Below, in pieces: positions 7,482-17,255 of a stretch of 64,000 nucleotides of DNA. The stretch comes from Candidatus Thiosymbion ectosymbiont of Catanema sp. Cochon2018 (GTDB taxonomy: Bacteria; Pseudomonadota; Gammaproteobacteria; Chromatiales; Chromatiaceae): assembly GCA_011392765.1 (NCBI GenBank), contig WYCW01000001.1, forward strand, positions 1,110,888 through 1,174,887, given 5' to 3'. Made by a program: the position numbers and the translations under genes. The first letter of the stretch is position 1. The number at the start of each line of letters is the position of its first letter. The notes beneath the pieces were generated by a model. It was not told the DNA's origin, made no database searches, and saw only the letters and a program-made list of their open reading frames with translations.

Positions 7482-8811
7482 CGGGCCCTACAAGGAAGCC
7501 TTTGTCTGGATATGGCTGCCTGAGGAAACCGCGCCGGTTGTCGCCGGCAAGCTCACCGCCGAGGGCGACCGGCTCCTTTTCCATTACGGCAAGAGCTATC
7601 CGGCCCGCGACAACGCCATTGCACTCTATGAACCGGAGCTGCCTTTGCAGGCGGGCTTGCTCCCGCTGTTGCCGGGCTTGAGCATGCCCGGCTGCATCCG
7701 CGACGGGTCGCCCGATGCCTGGGGGCGGCGGGTCATCATCAACCGGAAGCTCGGCCTTGCAGGCGCGAAGGCCGACAGCGACCAGCTCGATGAGCTTGCC
7801 TATCTGCTGGAATCCGGGTCGGACCGGGTTGGGGCCTTGGATTTTCAGCGCTCGGCTACCGAATACGTGCCGCGCACCGCGATGAACGCCTCCTTGGATG
7901 AGCTCGTACAGTCCGCCGAGCGCGTAGAAAAAGGCTTGCCCTTGAGCCCCGAGCTCGATCAAGCCTTGCTGCATGGGACCTCGATCGGCGGGGCACGGCC
8001 CAAGGCGCAGATCCAAGCGGGCAGCAAGAAATACATTGCCAAGTTTTCGTCGGCGACCGATCTCTACAGCCTGGTCAAGGCAGAATTCATTGCCATGCGA
8101 ATTGGCGCTCTGGCGGGGCTCGAGGTGGCGCCCGTCTCCCTTGCCCGCGCGATGCACAAAGAAGTGCTGCTGATCGAGCGTTTCGACCGCGTGCCATCCG
8201 GCGGTGGGTGGCAACGCAAGGCGATGGTGTCGGCACTCACGATGCTCGCCCTCGATGAGATGATGGCGCGCTATGCGAGCTACGAAGACTTGGCGGAGCT
8301 CGTTCGTCACCGCTTCAAAGATGCTCGAGCAACGCTACGCGAGCTCTTCTCCCGGCTGGCATTCAACATCCTGTGCGGCAACACGGACGATCACGCCCGT
8401 AACCACTCGGCCTTTTGGGACGGACAGGCGCTCGCGCTGACACCGGCCTACGATATCTGTCCGCAGCCGCGCACCGGCAACGAGGCCTCACAGGCGATGC
8501 TGATTGCCGGTGGGGATCGCATGAGTCGGATCGCTTCATGCCTCGATGCCGCGGCTCATTTTCTGCTGTCCCGCGAAGAGGCAATCGCGATCCTCGAAGG
8601 TCTGCTGGACACGATCATCGAGAGCTGGGACAGCGTTTGTGATCAGGCCGAGCTCGCTCCAACAGATCGCGCCCTGCTGTGGGGGCGACAGTTCTTGAAT
8701 CCTTACGCCTTCGAGGGTCTCGGCGACGACGCTGCTTATCTGAAAGCCAGGGCCGACGACGCGCGCGTTCGGGGTCAGAGACGGGGGCAGGTCTTGATCC
8801 GTGACGCTTGA
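7471..8811 (+). CDS. hipA: HipA-family serine/threonine kinase toxin
   Basis: 446-residue kinase toxin of a type II system; HipA relatives phosphorylate translation factors such as glutamyl-tRNA synthetase. An N-terminal HipA_N-like region (about 1-110) is followed by the kinase core, with PDAWGRR, GTSIGGARPK (glycine-rich loop), LLIERFDR and the catalytic block ILCGNTDDHARNHS. The start chosen is the ATG at 7471, overlapping hipB; longer in-frame extensions run inside hipB and are unlikely. Its last residues (GQVLIRDA) and stop codon are encoded by the end of a RAYT-type repeat (8783-8811), so the native C terminus has probably been replaced. Confidence 0.85.
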   Translation: MTSNGPYKEAFVWIWLPEETAPVVAGKLTAEGDRLLFHYGKSYPARDNAIALYEPELPLQAGLLPLLPGLSMPGCIRDGSPDAWGRRVIINRKLGLAGAKADSDQLDELAYLLESGSDRVGALDFQRSATEYVPRTAMNASLDELVQSAERVEKGLPLSPELDQALLHGTSIGGARPKAQIQAGSKKYIAKFSSATDLYSLVKAEFIAMRIGALAGLEVAPVSLARAMHKEVLLIERFDRVPSGGGWQRKAMVSALTMLALDEMMARYASYEDLAELVRHRFKDARATLRELFSRLAFNILCGNTDDHARNHSAFWDGQALALTPAYDICPQPRTGNEASQAMLIAGGDRMSRIASCLDAAAHFLLSREEAIAILEGLLDTIIESWDSVCDQAELAPTDRALLWGRQFLNPYAFEGLGDDAAYLKARADDARVRGQRRGQVLIRDA

Positions 8812-9048
8812 TCGATTAGATGGAAACCGGCGCTTACGCGAAGTCCCCAAAACCCAGCGGTGTCCAGTGGCCCGGCCTTTGAGTTGGTATTTTGAGCAAT
8901 ACTCAAGATCGCGATACCGCAATCTTCGAAGCCTTTGCCGGCGGGGGCTACAACATGCGGGAGATCGGCGATCATGTGGGAGTGCACTACTCGAGGATCA
9001 GTAGAATTATCAGTCTGATGGAGAAGGCACAGATCAAGACTTGGCCCC
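8783..9048 (+). mobile_element. RAYT-type element remnant 1 (internally deleted)
   Basis: Bounded by GGGGGCAGGTCTTGATCC (left) and GATCAAGACTTGGCCCC (right), imperfect inverted repeats shared with the copy at 17975-18708. Only the C-terminal helix-turn-helix region of a REP-associated tyrosine transposase survives (GYNMREIGDHVGVHYSRIS, about 8946-9003). The catalytic N-terminal domain is absent. It separates hipA from the convergent CHAT gene, the left end forming the hipA stop codon. Confidence 0.7.
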
Positions 9049-9073
9049 TTTCTCGCAGCAGAAATATGCGGGG

Positions 9074-12000
9074 TTATTCGCCGTCCCACTCGGCGGAGCC
9101 CGGCTCCATTGTGTCACCCACTCGCAACCGAAGCTTGCGTGCCTTTTCCAAAAGATCGTTTGTTTCGAGAGCCCAGATCCTAATCTCGCCCTTTTCATTG
9201 ACGGCTGAAAGCCACTCCCCTTGTGCGTCAAAGCGGAGGCTCCACACCAATCCGTCATGACGTAGATCGCGAGGAATCGCTTTTGGATTAGAAATATCCC
9301 ACATCTTCACGGTTCCGTCGTTGCTCGCCGTAGCTAGCCAGTCTTTCGTCGGATGAAACGCGATGTCGTTGACTTGCTCCGAATGGCCCTGCAGCAATAG
9401 CGGTTCTGGATCGGGTTCACTCAGGTTCCAGACCATCACGTCGTTGCTGATTACGTGGATGTTCTCGCTCCCGCTCGCCAGCCATTGACCCTTGCGGCTA
9501 AAGACGAACTTGCTCGGCGAGCTGAATGAGTCCGCATGTTGCCTGAGCGGATTCACACATTCATCAGTGCGGCGCAGGTCGATAAGCCAGGCATTACCTT
9601 CACTACTTGCGGCTAGCCAATGACCATCAGGGCCGAAAACGAGTTGGGAGATACCGTGAATAAACTGATCGCCGTTCAAGCAGATAGTACGCGGAGGTTT
9701 TGATAGTTCGCCCAGCGTCCAGATAAGGATCTCGTCTTTTCCATTTCGCACGATTCCATACGCAAGCAGGCGACCGGCCATATCAAACACTGGTGGTGGA
9801 TAACTGTCAGAAAACTCACCGAACGGAAGTGGATCCGGTTTCTGCGATTCTTCGGAAATGCTCCAAAGCTGCCATTCCAGGTCCGCATCAGCATTGGTCC
9901 TGGTTCGCAGAGCAACGAATTCGCCTCTTGGATGCAAGACGGGTTCATTACTTAACTCACGGTCTGCCGCCAATTGCCAGGGTGGTGCTGTTAGGTCCTC
10001 TAGAGTTTGCACATAGATTTCCTCAGGTGGAGTCCAGAATTCCTCCTCATCGCTTTCGTGCCCGGTTGTAATCAAAAGAAATCGACTGGCGTTATCGAAT
10101 GCGATGGATCGCGCGACCCTCTCCAGTTTGATAGGGACCGGTGCCTCCAGCGGCTGTTGCAGGTCCCAGACCAGGACCCGTCTCGCGGCGGTAATCGCAG
10201 CGAGCCAACGCCCGCTGGGTTCCAATTGGATACTTTCGATCTTCTCTGATGATTCAGAGAGGACAACATGACTCGACGGATCATACTGCCGCCGCCAGAG
10301 CTTTAACCTACCACCTGCGTCAATGCCAGCAACCCACTGACCAGACGCATCCTGATAGAGCTGGCTTTGGATCGCAGAGCTCGGAGGGATTCTCGGATCG
10401 GCGATCATGTCGCGGAGGTCCCACATTCGCATACTCTCCCCGCGGCTCCAGCTCAAGAGCCATCGCCCGGTAGGATCAGACATAATTTCGTAGATTTCGT
10501 TGCTAACATGTCCGCGCAACATTCTCGGAGACGCCGTCAGATCCCTCATGTCCCAAAGATGTATAGCATTGCTGTCTCCAATACCGGCGAGCCAACGACC
10601 GTCGGAGGAAAACAGCAACGTGATAAGTCTCATTCCGGAACCCGGAAGCCGAATCGGCTCGGCGCAGAGTTTGGTTAGGCTCCAGAGTCGGATCGTGTCG
10701 TCACGATGCTTGAAAGCGAACCAACGCGACTTTGGATCAAAATCCCAAGGATTTCCCGTTACGTAACCAGCAAGATCACTGAAGTAGTTTGTCATCAACG
10801 GCTGAGGCAGTACACAATCTATCGGAGACTTTCGATCCCCAACAATTACCGTGCGCTCTTTCTCCTGCGCGTACCATCGACCTGAGGTGTCGCAATCCAA
10901 GAGACGCCATTCGCCTTGATTAGACTCGCCGGGATTGGTTACTAAATCCGGAGCACAGCCGTCGCCAGTTTTGTTCAGCCCCCGCCAAGTTGAGGATTTC
11001 AGGTCGGTATCGATACCCAACTGGATGAGCTTGTCCGCATAAATTGGGTCGTTATTCCATTTACCGATTTCCCAGGCCCTATCGATCTGTACTCCACTTT
11101 CGGACTCGCGTATCAGCGCCAGCCACCTTCCGTCCGTGCTGAAAACGAAACTTGACTCGGTTTCCAAGTCCGCTGAGCCGCTGAGGGCCGTTCCGCCGGC
11201 GCTCGCGAGTATCCGACGCAGGGTGTTCTCGGCTTCCGCAACGGGTAACCCGGGTTGCTCTAAGGAGTCCTCAAAAAGTCGAATGCCGATGTCGAGTACC
11301 GCCATGGGATTCCTGTCGGCTTTAACAGCAACCTGAAACAGATCTAATCGGAAGGTCGCCTTCGCTTCTTGCTCGACAGCTTCCTTCCGTTGATCCCAGT
11401 AAAGAAAAGCACCGTACGCGGTACTCGCGAGCAAGAGAAAGGCCATCGCGCGCGCAATCCATCGATTGCGGCGTTTCTTCCTGCGGGCATCTCGGCTAAC
11501 CTTAATTAGATGCGCTTCATCATTCTGTTTCGAGCCTGCGTCGATGTCGCGCATGTGCATCACCCCTTCCTCGACGATACGGAGGTCCTCCTCGTCGAGT
11601 ACCGGCCCCCTGTTGTCTTTGCGCCAGCTCGAAACGCGGTTCTCCAGGATGCGCCGTGCCTGCTGGGCTGGGCGAACGGACTCCTCGAACCGCTCCCGAA
11701 CCAAGGGCGCCAGGGTGTCGTGGGCCAGCCGCGAGCCCTTCTGTGGCGGCTGATCCGGAATCGGCGGCAGGTCCGCAAGCAAGGAGCGGCGCTTGCACTC
11801 GGCGATCAGGGGCGGCAGGCGCTCGGCATTGTTGCTGTAGCGCTCGGTGAGCGCTTCCTCGGTGCATTGGGCGGCGAAGCCCTTGGGCGTGGTGTGATGG
11901 GCCAGCACGTCCAGCGCCAAGCCGCTCTTTACGACGTCAGGCCGCGTCTCCTTGATCTTGCCAAGCTGCTGGTCGAGGAAGTCGCCGAGCAGGATGCCCT

Positions 12001-13543
12001 CCCCTTTCAGATTTAGGTACAGGTCGCGGGTGAAGCGGCGCCGGTCGTGATCTTCGACTTGGTCCCAGAGTTTGGTCAGCAGGATCTGCAGGGTCGGGGC
12101 GACCGGGGAGCCGCGGTCGGCGAGCAGGTCGTCCGCGATCTCCTCAGCGAGGCCGTCGTCGATCTCCAGGCGGTATTCGCGGCGCAGTGCTTCGCTGCCG
12201 ACCGGGCCGGTGATGGCCTCGACGATACCGGCACGGTCGATGGGCTCGACGAAGAGCTGCTGCCAGCGCAGGTCGCGCTCCTTGAGCCGCTCGGTGATGT
12301 CGGGCTGCCATTCCTTGCGGAAGCCGAGGATCAGGTGGCCCTTCGGGCGCATTTCCCGGTGGGCGAAAAGTTGTTTCAGGGTATCTGTAAGGTCCTGTAG
12401 CTCATTTGGCTGGTCTTCGTTGGGCCGGGTATAGACCTCCTCGACCTGATCCAGCACGATCAGCGGTCTGCCCTGCTCGCCTCCCTCTGCGGCGTGCCAA
12501 GCGGCGCGCAGGTCCCCGCCGTCTCCGCCGAAGGCACTCTTCAGGGTGCCGAGCAGGCCGCGGTCCTTGTCGCGGCGCAGATAGCATATCTGATGGCCTT
12601 CCTCCAATCGCGGCAGCAAGCCGGCGTCGAGGATCGAGGACTTGCCGACGCCGGATTGGCCGTAGAAGAGCACGATCGGCGCGCCGTCCGGATCCGTGAC
12701 CGCATCATAGAGCCGGCGGATCTCGGCGCCGCGGCCGAAGAAGACGTGAGCATGGCTGCGCTCGAACCAGTGCAGGCCGAGGAACGGGCTCGGCGGTGGG
12801 TCCAGGTCCGGCAGCGGGGGCAGTCCGAACAGGGGGTCGCCGGCGGCTCGGGCCAGGTTCCAGACCGCGGCGCCTTCGTCGGCCAGTTCCAGCGTCCAGG
12901 GCCAGCGCTCGGCGGTGGCGGCGGACAGCTCGATGCCGCCCCAATAGAGCCCGCGCGGGTTCTCAGCACTGCGCTCGGTCTTGGTGGCGGCGACGGCTTC
13001 GTCGAAGGCCTGCTGCAGGCCGGTGCCATTTGCGCCCAGCTGGCCGCTGGCGAGTCCCGCGTAGAAGCGCTTGGCAAAGCCCATGGCCACTTCGTCGTCG
13101 ATCTCCCGACTGGTGCCGATGACCGCCCGGCAGCCGGTGTCCAACAGGCCCTCGATCTGTGCCTCGGTGGAGCAGCCGTTCAGGAAGACAAGCTGCAGGC
13201 CGCGCTGCAGGCCGAGGAATTCGGCGAGCCCCGCGGCGCCGGCCGCTCCGTGACCGCCGGTCGCGGTCTCCAACAGCAGGTGGTCGTCGTCCGCGTGCCC
13301 GGCATAGTGCAGCACGGCGATTCGGTTGCGGTACTTCTGCGTGCAAAAGACCCGAAACACCTGCTCGGCACTGGCGTTGGGCTCGAAGATCACCTCGCAC
13401 AGCCCGGCTTCCTCCGCTGGGCGCAGTGCTTCGCGGATGCCGTCGATCTCCTGTTTGAGGTTGCGCAGATGGCGGGCGGGGTCGACACGGTCGTTGGCGT
13501 AGACGAGGAAGACGACCGGTGGTGGCGGGCGGAATTGGCTCAT
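9074..13543 (-). CDS. CHAT protease - STAND NTPase - transmembrane - WD40 protein
   Basis: 1,489-residue multidomain protein. Residues 1-210 form a CHAT-type caspase-like protease with catalytic His83 (HYAGHAD) and Cys124 (LNGCST). Residues about 250-690 are an nSTAND-type NTPase with Walker A GQSGVGKSS (295-303) and Walker B LIVLDQVEEV (361-370). A basic patch (RRKKRRNR) and a hydrophobic helix (AMAFLLLASTAYGAFLYW, about 698-716) follow, then a long WD40-type beta-propeller region (about 760-1480; the last blade reads FHPTKDWLATASNDGTVKMWD). STAND proteins are signal-triggered oligomerising switches, so activation of the protease on sensing is the natural model. It is transcribed divergently from a caspase-hydrolase gene 292 bp away. 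Domain calls are firm; function is inference. Confidence 0.85.
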   Translation of the reverse strand: MSQFRPPPPVVFLVYANDRVDPARHLRNLKQEIDGIREALRPAEEAGLCEVIFEPNASAEQVFRVFCTQKYRNRIAVLHYAGHADDDHLLLETATGGHGAAGAAGLAEFLGLQRGLQLVFLNGCSTEAQIEGLLDTGCRAVIGTSREIDDEVAMGFAKRFYAGLASGQLGANGTGLQQAFDEAVAATKTERSAENPRGLYWGGIELSAATAERWPWTLELADEGAAVWNLARAAGDPLFGLPPLPDLDPPPSPFLGLHWFERSHAHVFFGRGAEIRRLYDAVTDPDGAPIVLFYGQSGVGKSSILDAGLLPRLEEGHQICYLRRDKDRGLLGTLKSAFGGDGGDLRAAWHAAEGGEQGRPLIVLDQVEEVYTRPNEDQPNELQDLTDTLKQLFAHREMRPKGHLILGFRKEWQPDITERLKERDLRWQQLFVEPIDRAGIVEAITGPVGSEALRREYRLEIDDGLAEEIADDLLADRGSPVAPTLQILLTKLWDQVEDHDRRRFTRDLYLNLKGEGILLGDFLDQQLGKIKETRPDVVKSGLALDVLAHHTTPKGFAAQCTEEALTERYSNNAERLPPLIAECKRRSLLADLPPIPDQPPQKGSRLAHDTLAPLVRERFEESVRPAQQARRILENRVSSWRKDNRGPVLDEEDLRIVEEGVMHMRDIDAGSKQNDEAHLIKVSRDARRKKRRNRWIARAMAFLLLASTAYGAFLYWDQRKEAVEQEAKATFRLDLFQVAVKADRNPMAVLDIGIRLFEDSLEQPGLPVAEAENTLRRILASAGGTALSGSADLETESSFVFSTDGRWLALIRESESGVQIDRAWEIGKWNNDPIYADKLIQLGIDTDLKSSTWRGLNKTGDGCAPDLVTNPGESNQGEWRLLDCDTSGRWYAQEKERTVIVGDRKSPIDCVLPQPLMTNYFSDLAGYVTGNPWDFDPKSRWFAFKHRDDTIRLWSLTKLCAEPIRLPGSGMRLITLLFSSDGRWLAGIGDSNAIHLWDMRDLTASPRMLRGHVSNEIYEIMSDPTGRWLLSWSRGESMRMWDLRDMIADPRIPPSSAIQSQLYQDASGQWVAGIDAGGRLKLWRRQYDPSSHVVLSESSEKIESIQLEPSGRWLAAITAARRVLVWDLQQPLEAPVPIKLERVARSIAFDNASRFLLITTGHESDEEEFWTPPEEIYVQTLEDLTAPPWQLAADRELSNEPVLHPRGEFVALRTRTNADADLEWQLWSISEESQKPDPLPFGEFSDSYPPPVFDMAGRLLAYGIVRNGKDEILIWTLGELSKPPRTICLNGDQFIHGISQLVFGPDGHWLAASSEGNAWLIDLRRTDECVNPLRQHADSFSSPSKFVFSRKGQWLASGSENIHVISNDVMVWNLSEPDPEPLLLQGHSEQVNDIAFHPTKDWLATASNDGTVKMWDISNPKAIPRDLRHDGLVWSLRFDAQGEWLSAVNEKGEIRIWALETNDLLEKARKLRLRVGDTMEPGSAEWDGE

Positions 13544-13835
13544 TGCCTTATTGTTGTCCTATGTCTTTACGGACGGCGGAATGAACTAAGCATCAATAGG
13601 TTGGCATATTCGGGACCCTTATTCTTGAGAGTTTCAATCAAGCTTAAACTATAGTACCCAAACGAGAATGATCTTGGAGAAGGGATTCCATCGACATAAG
13701 GCCGGATTCCCAGTGTTCGCCAACGGCTGTTGCCACCCGCCCGAGCGGTCCCGATAGTGCTCGACGCCGTGCCGCCGCGATCACCGGACAGCAACGACCC
13801 GTCCGATACACGGGCTCCAAACGGAGAACTGCGCA
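13544..13835. promoter_or_regulatory. Shared divergent promoter region
   Basis: 292 bp between two divergently transcribed giant genes; no reading frame of note. The half near the CHAT gene is AT-richer (about 13580-13680), as expected for promoters. No operator dyad could be assigned by eye. Confidence 0.4.
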
Positions 13836-16800
13836 ATGCCTGCACACACTGGCCGTATCTATGCCCTGCTCGTCGGCATCGACGACTATGACCCCGCGGT
13901 GGGCAAGCTCCGCGGCTGCATCAACGACGTCGATCACTATACCGACTGGCTGCGGGAGCGCTTCGCGCCGGAGCGGCTGTGCCTGGAGGTCCTCAAGGAC
14001 GGGGATGCAACCCGCGCGCAGATCATCGCGACCTTTCGATCCCACCTCGGCCGTGCCGGTGCCGGCGATGTGGCCTTGTTCCAGTATTCCGGTCACGGCG
14101 CGCGCTGGAAGTCCGCGGCGGCCTTCAAACGCTTCTATCCCGACGGCATGGACGAGGGCCTGGTCTGCTTCGATAGCCGGGTGCCCGGCGGCTTCGACCT
14201 CGCCGACAAGGAGCTGGCGGTGCTGCTGGCCGAGGTGGCCCGCAACGAACCACACATGGCCGTGCTGCTCGACTGCTGCCACTCCGGCTCCGGCACTCGC
14301 GGCGCGGACGACTTCACCCAGGCGCGCCCCCGCGTCACCCACCAGCGCGACGACGAGCGCCCGCTGGAGAGCTACCTGAACGGCTACTACGCCAGCCGAG
14401 AGGCGCAAGGCCAGTCGCTCGCGATCCCGGCCAGCCGGCATATGCTGCTCGCGGCCTGCGAGCGGGTACAGAAGGCCTGGGAGGGTCGTGACCATCGCGG
14501 CGTCTTCAGCACCTCGCTGCTCGATGTGCTGGCCGCCACCGGGGCCGATGTCACCTATGCCGAACTGTTCCAGCGCGTGCGCTCGGCGGTCAGGCGCTAC
14601 GCGGACAACCAGACCCCGCAGTTCGAGACCTATCTCGGCTTCGATGCCTATCAGGGCTTTCTCGGCGGCGCGGCGACAGCCTTGGGCCGTCGCTACCGCG
14701 TCTACTTCGATACCGGTGCGTGGAGGGTCGACTGCGGGGCGTTGCATGGCCTACCCACGGACCCGGACAAGCCCGCCGAGCTGGTACTGTACCCCGAGAC
14801 CGATCGCGAAACGCCGGCCGGGCGTGCCGAGGTGACTCAGGTCGGCGCGCAACGGAGCCTGCTGCGGCTCCTGGACCTGGACGCCGACCTCGATGCGCGG
14901 TTTCAGGCCCGGATCACTAGCTTGCCGGTGCCGCCGCTGCCCGTTGCACTGGAGGCCGATGCCGAGACCTGTGCCGCCGTGCAGCAGGCCTTTGCCGATG
15001 CCGACCAGGATGCACTCGGTTTTACGCTCGTGACCGAGCCTGGCCCTGCGATCCGCTACGGCCTGGCGGTGCGGGACGGCGCCCTGTGGTTCCTGGAGCG
15101 GGAGACGGGCCGGCTGATCGAGGGTGATGAGAGTGCGCCCACAGAGGCGGCGCGGCTCTTCCCGAGCATCGAGCAGGTGGCAGACTGGGAGCGCCTGGTG
15201 GAGCTCGACAATCGGCACACGCGGATGGATCGCTCAGCGGTGGACTTTCGCTTTGTCGAGGTCGGCGAAGAGGGCCGGGAGCGGCCCTTCGACGGTGACC
15301 CGGCCGATATTACCATCGACTATCGGCAGGTCGACGACGACTGGCGCCGTATCGTCGGACGCCTGGTGACGGGCAATCGGACCGGTCAGGTCCTGCACCT
15401 GGCGCTCGCGCTGTTCACCGACGACTTCGGTATCCGGGTGCCCTACAACGAACGGATCGAGCCCACGAATGCTCCGGTTGCGATCATGGTCGGCGGGGAC
15501 GATACCTTCGACCTGTTCCTCGACGAGGGTGTGGACGAGGCGACCTTCGTCTTCAAGCTCATCGTCAGCACCGAGCGCATCGACGGCTTCCTGCTGGAGC
15601 AGAAAGGCCTAGACATCGGCAAGTGCTACCGGTCAGGCGAGAAGGGCCTGCGGGGCATCGCCTTCGGCAAGGATCGGCACAAGCCAGTGCACCGCGATGA
15701 ATGGTTCACCAAGACCATCCGGGTGCGCCTGGTGCGCCGGCTCGACCGCGTCTCGGCCCAAGACCTGTCCGTCGCCGACGGGCGCGTCCGCATCAAGGGA
15801 CATCCCCGGCTAACGGCGGACGTCAGCCTCGGTACGGCGCAGTCCGGTAACCGTGCGGCTGGCGCGCCGGCGGACTTCTATCATGCACTCGAACGCGTAG
15901 GGCTCGGGCTGACGGGGCTGTCGGTGACCCGGGGCACACCCGTCAACATGCTGGAGCTGACAGGTATCGACAACGCGGAAGCGGCCGCCAAGCAGCCCCT
16001 TGAACTGGAGCTGGACCTCGGGCTCGCGGAGAATGAGCACCTGTTGCCCCTGACCTTCGACGGCACGCACATGCTGCTCGCCGGCGAGACCGACCGGGCG
16101 GACGATGGCCGGACACTGCTGCGCATCGACCATATCCCGGACGGCATCCCGGACAACCGCCGCGCGCTGGGCAAGGCGCTCAAGCTCTACTTCTTCAAGA
16201 CCTACCTGAAGCGAGACGTCAACCGGCTCTGTTGGGTGGAGTACGGCGCCGATGGCAGCGTGCAGCGGCACGAGGACGGCGTCGCGGACAAGGTCGCCGC
16301 GGCGGACAACGTCCTGCTGCTGGTGCATGGCATTATCGGCGACACGGAGGGGATTGCCGCGGCGCTAGCGCAGGCGGTGGATGCCCAGGACAGATCGATC
16401 GCGGACCGCTTCGATTTGGTGCTGACCTACGACTACGAGAACTTGGGTACCGAAATCGAGGACACGGCGCGCCGGCTGAAATCGAAGCTGCGCGACGCCG
16501 GCCTGCACGAGCACGACGACAAGCACTTGACCCTGCTCGTGCATTCTATGGGCGGGCTGGTGTCGCGCTGGCTGATCGAGCAGGAGGGCGGCAGCCGGTT
16601 CATCGATCACCTGGTGATGTGCGGCACGCCGAATGTCGGCTCACCGTTTGGCAAGATCGATGCGGCGCGCAACCTGGTGGCTGCACTGACCACCTGGGCT
16701 ATGAACGGCCTGCCGGCATTCGCACCCTTCGGCGCCGGCTTGCTGACGGTGCTGGCGCGCTCGCGCAAGCTCTCGCCGACGCTGGAGCAGATAAACCCCA

Positions 16801-17117
16801 AGTCCGGCTTCATCCGGGAGCTCAACGCGAGCGACGATCCCGGCGTGCGCTACAGCATTCTGGCCGGCAACATCCGCGACTTCGAGGAGACTTCGGGTGG
16901 GCTCGTCGCGACCCTGACCGAAAAGATCGGCAAAGGGGCGCTGTTCGACGCGCTCTACGGCAATGAAGGCCACGACATCGCCGTCGCGCTGGACAGCATC
17001 AAGGGGGTGCCGGAGCCGCGCGGGCCCACCCCGGCGCGCTGCAAGGTCGCTTGTCATCACCTGAACTATTTTGCGTCGGATGCCGGCCTGGCGGCGCTGG
17101 CATCCGTCGATTGGTGA
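13836..17117 (+). CDS. Caspase-family (C14) protease fused to an alpha/beta-hydrolase
   Basis: 1,093-residue protein. Residues 5-275 are a metacaspase-like C14 domain: YALLVGIDDY strand, catalytic His87 (YSGHGA) and Cys148 in LLDCCHSG. Residues about 285-820 are of unknown fold, probably several beta-rich modules. Residues about 825-1090 are a lipase-like alpha/beta-hydrolase with oxyanion strand LLLVHGIIGD (His831), nucleophile elbow VHSMGG (Ser904), CGTPNVGSPFG, and a late HHLNYF that probably supplies the catalytic His. No signal peptide or membrane helix is seen. The pairing with the divergent CHAT-STAND-WD40 gene suggests a proteolytically controlled lipase effector. Catalytic motifs are seen; the biological role is inferred. 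Confidence 0.85.
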   Translation: MPAHTGRIYALLVGIDDYDPAVGKLRGCINDVDHYTDWLRERFAPERLCLEVLKDGDATRAQIIATFRSHLGRAGAGDVALFQYSGHGARWKSAAAFKRFYPDGMDEGLVCFDSRVPGGFDLADKELAVLLAEVARNEPHMAVLLDCCHSGSGTRGADDFTQARPRVTHQRDDERPLESYLNGYYASREAQGQSLAIPASRHMLLAACERVQKAWEGRDHRGVFSTSLLDVLAATGADVTYAELFQRVRSAVRRYADNQTPQFETYLGFDAYQGFLGGAATALGRRYRVYFDTGAWRVDCGALHGLPTDPDKPAELVLYPETDRETPAGRAEVTQVGAQRSLLRLLDLDADLDARFQARITSLPVPPLPVALEADAETCAAVQQAFADADQDALGFTLVTEPGPAIRYGLAVRDGALWFLERETGRLIEGDESAPTEAARLFPSIEQVADWERLVELDNRHTRMDRSAVDFRFVEVGEEGRERPFDGDPADITIDYRQVDDDWRRIVGRLVTGNRTGQVLHLALALFTDDFGIRVPYNERIEPTNAPVAIMVGGDDTFDLFLDEGVDEATFVFKLIVSTERIDGFLLEQKGLDIGKCYRSGEKGLRGIAFGKDRHKPVHRDEWFTKTIRVRLVRRLDRVSAQDLSVADGRVRIKGHPRLTADVSLGTAQSGNRAAGAPADFYHALERVGLGLTGLSVTRGTPVNMLELTGIDNAEAAAKQPLELELDLGLAENEHLLPLTFDGTHMLLAGETDRADDGRTLLRIDHIPDGIPDNRRALGKALKLYFFKTYLKRDVNRLCWVEYGADGSVQRHEDGVADKVAAADNVLLLVHGIIGDTEGIAAALAQAVDAQDRSIADRFDLVLTYDYENLGTEIEDTARRLKSKLRDAGLHEHDDKHLTLLVHSMGGLVSRWLIEQEGGSRFIDHLVMCGTPNVGSPFGKIDAARNLVAALTTWAMNGLPAFAPFGAGLLTVLARSRKLSPTLEQINPKSGFIRELNASDDPGVRYSILAGNIRDFEETSGGLVATLTEKIGKGALFDALYGNEGHDIAVALDSIKGVPEPRGPTPARCKVACHHLNYFASDAGLAALASVDW

Positions 17118-17172
17118 GCCGCAAAAGGTTCTGCCAAGAAACGGGGGCAGGTTTCGAGAAACGGGTCAAAAC

Positions 17173-17201
17173 GGGGTCAGGTCTTGATCCGTGACTCTTG
17201 A
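17173..17201 (+). repeat. Solo RAYT-type left end
   Basis: 29 bp starting GGGGTCAGGTCTTGATCC and ending GACTCTTGA, matching the left ends at 8783, 17975 and 19455. It lies between the caspase gene and the PIN toxin-antitoxin pair with no transposase sequence attached. The preceding ACGGGGGCAGG and ACGGGTCAAAACGGGG look like further degenerate copies. Confidence 0.6.
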
Positions 17202-17255
17202 TGGGGTAGTTTCTGATAAAGTCTTAAATCTATTCGTTAACCTGGAACTCATATT

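Noticed and set aside
7081-8310. 409-codon minus-strand frame across hipBA
   Set aside because: Antisense to hipB and hipA; no start signal and no homology pattern recognised.
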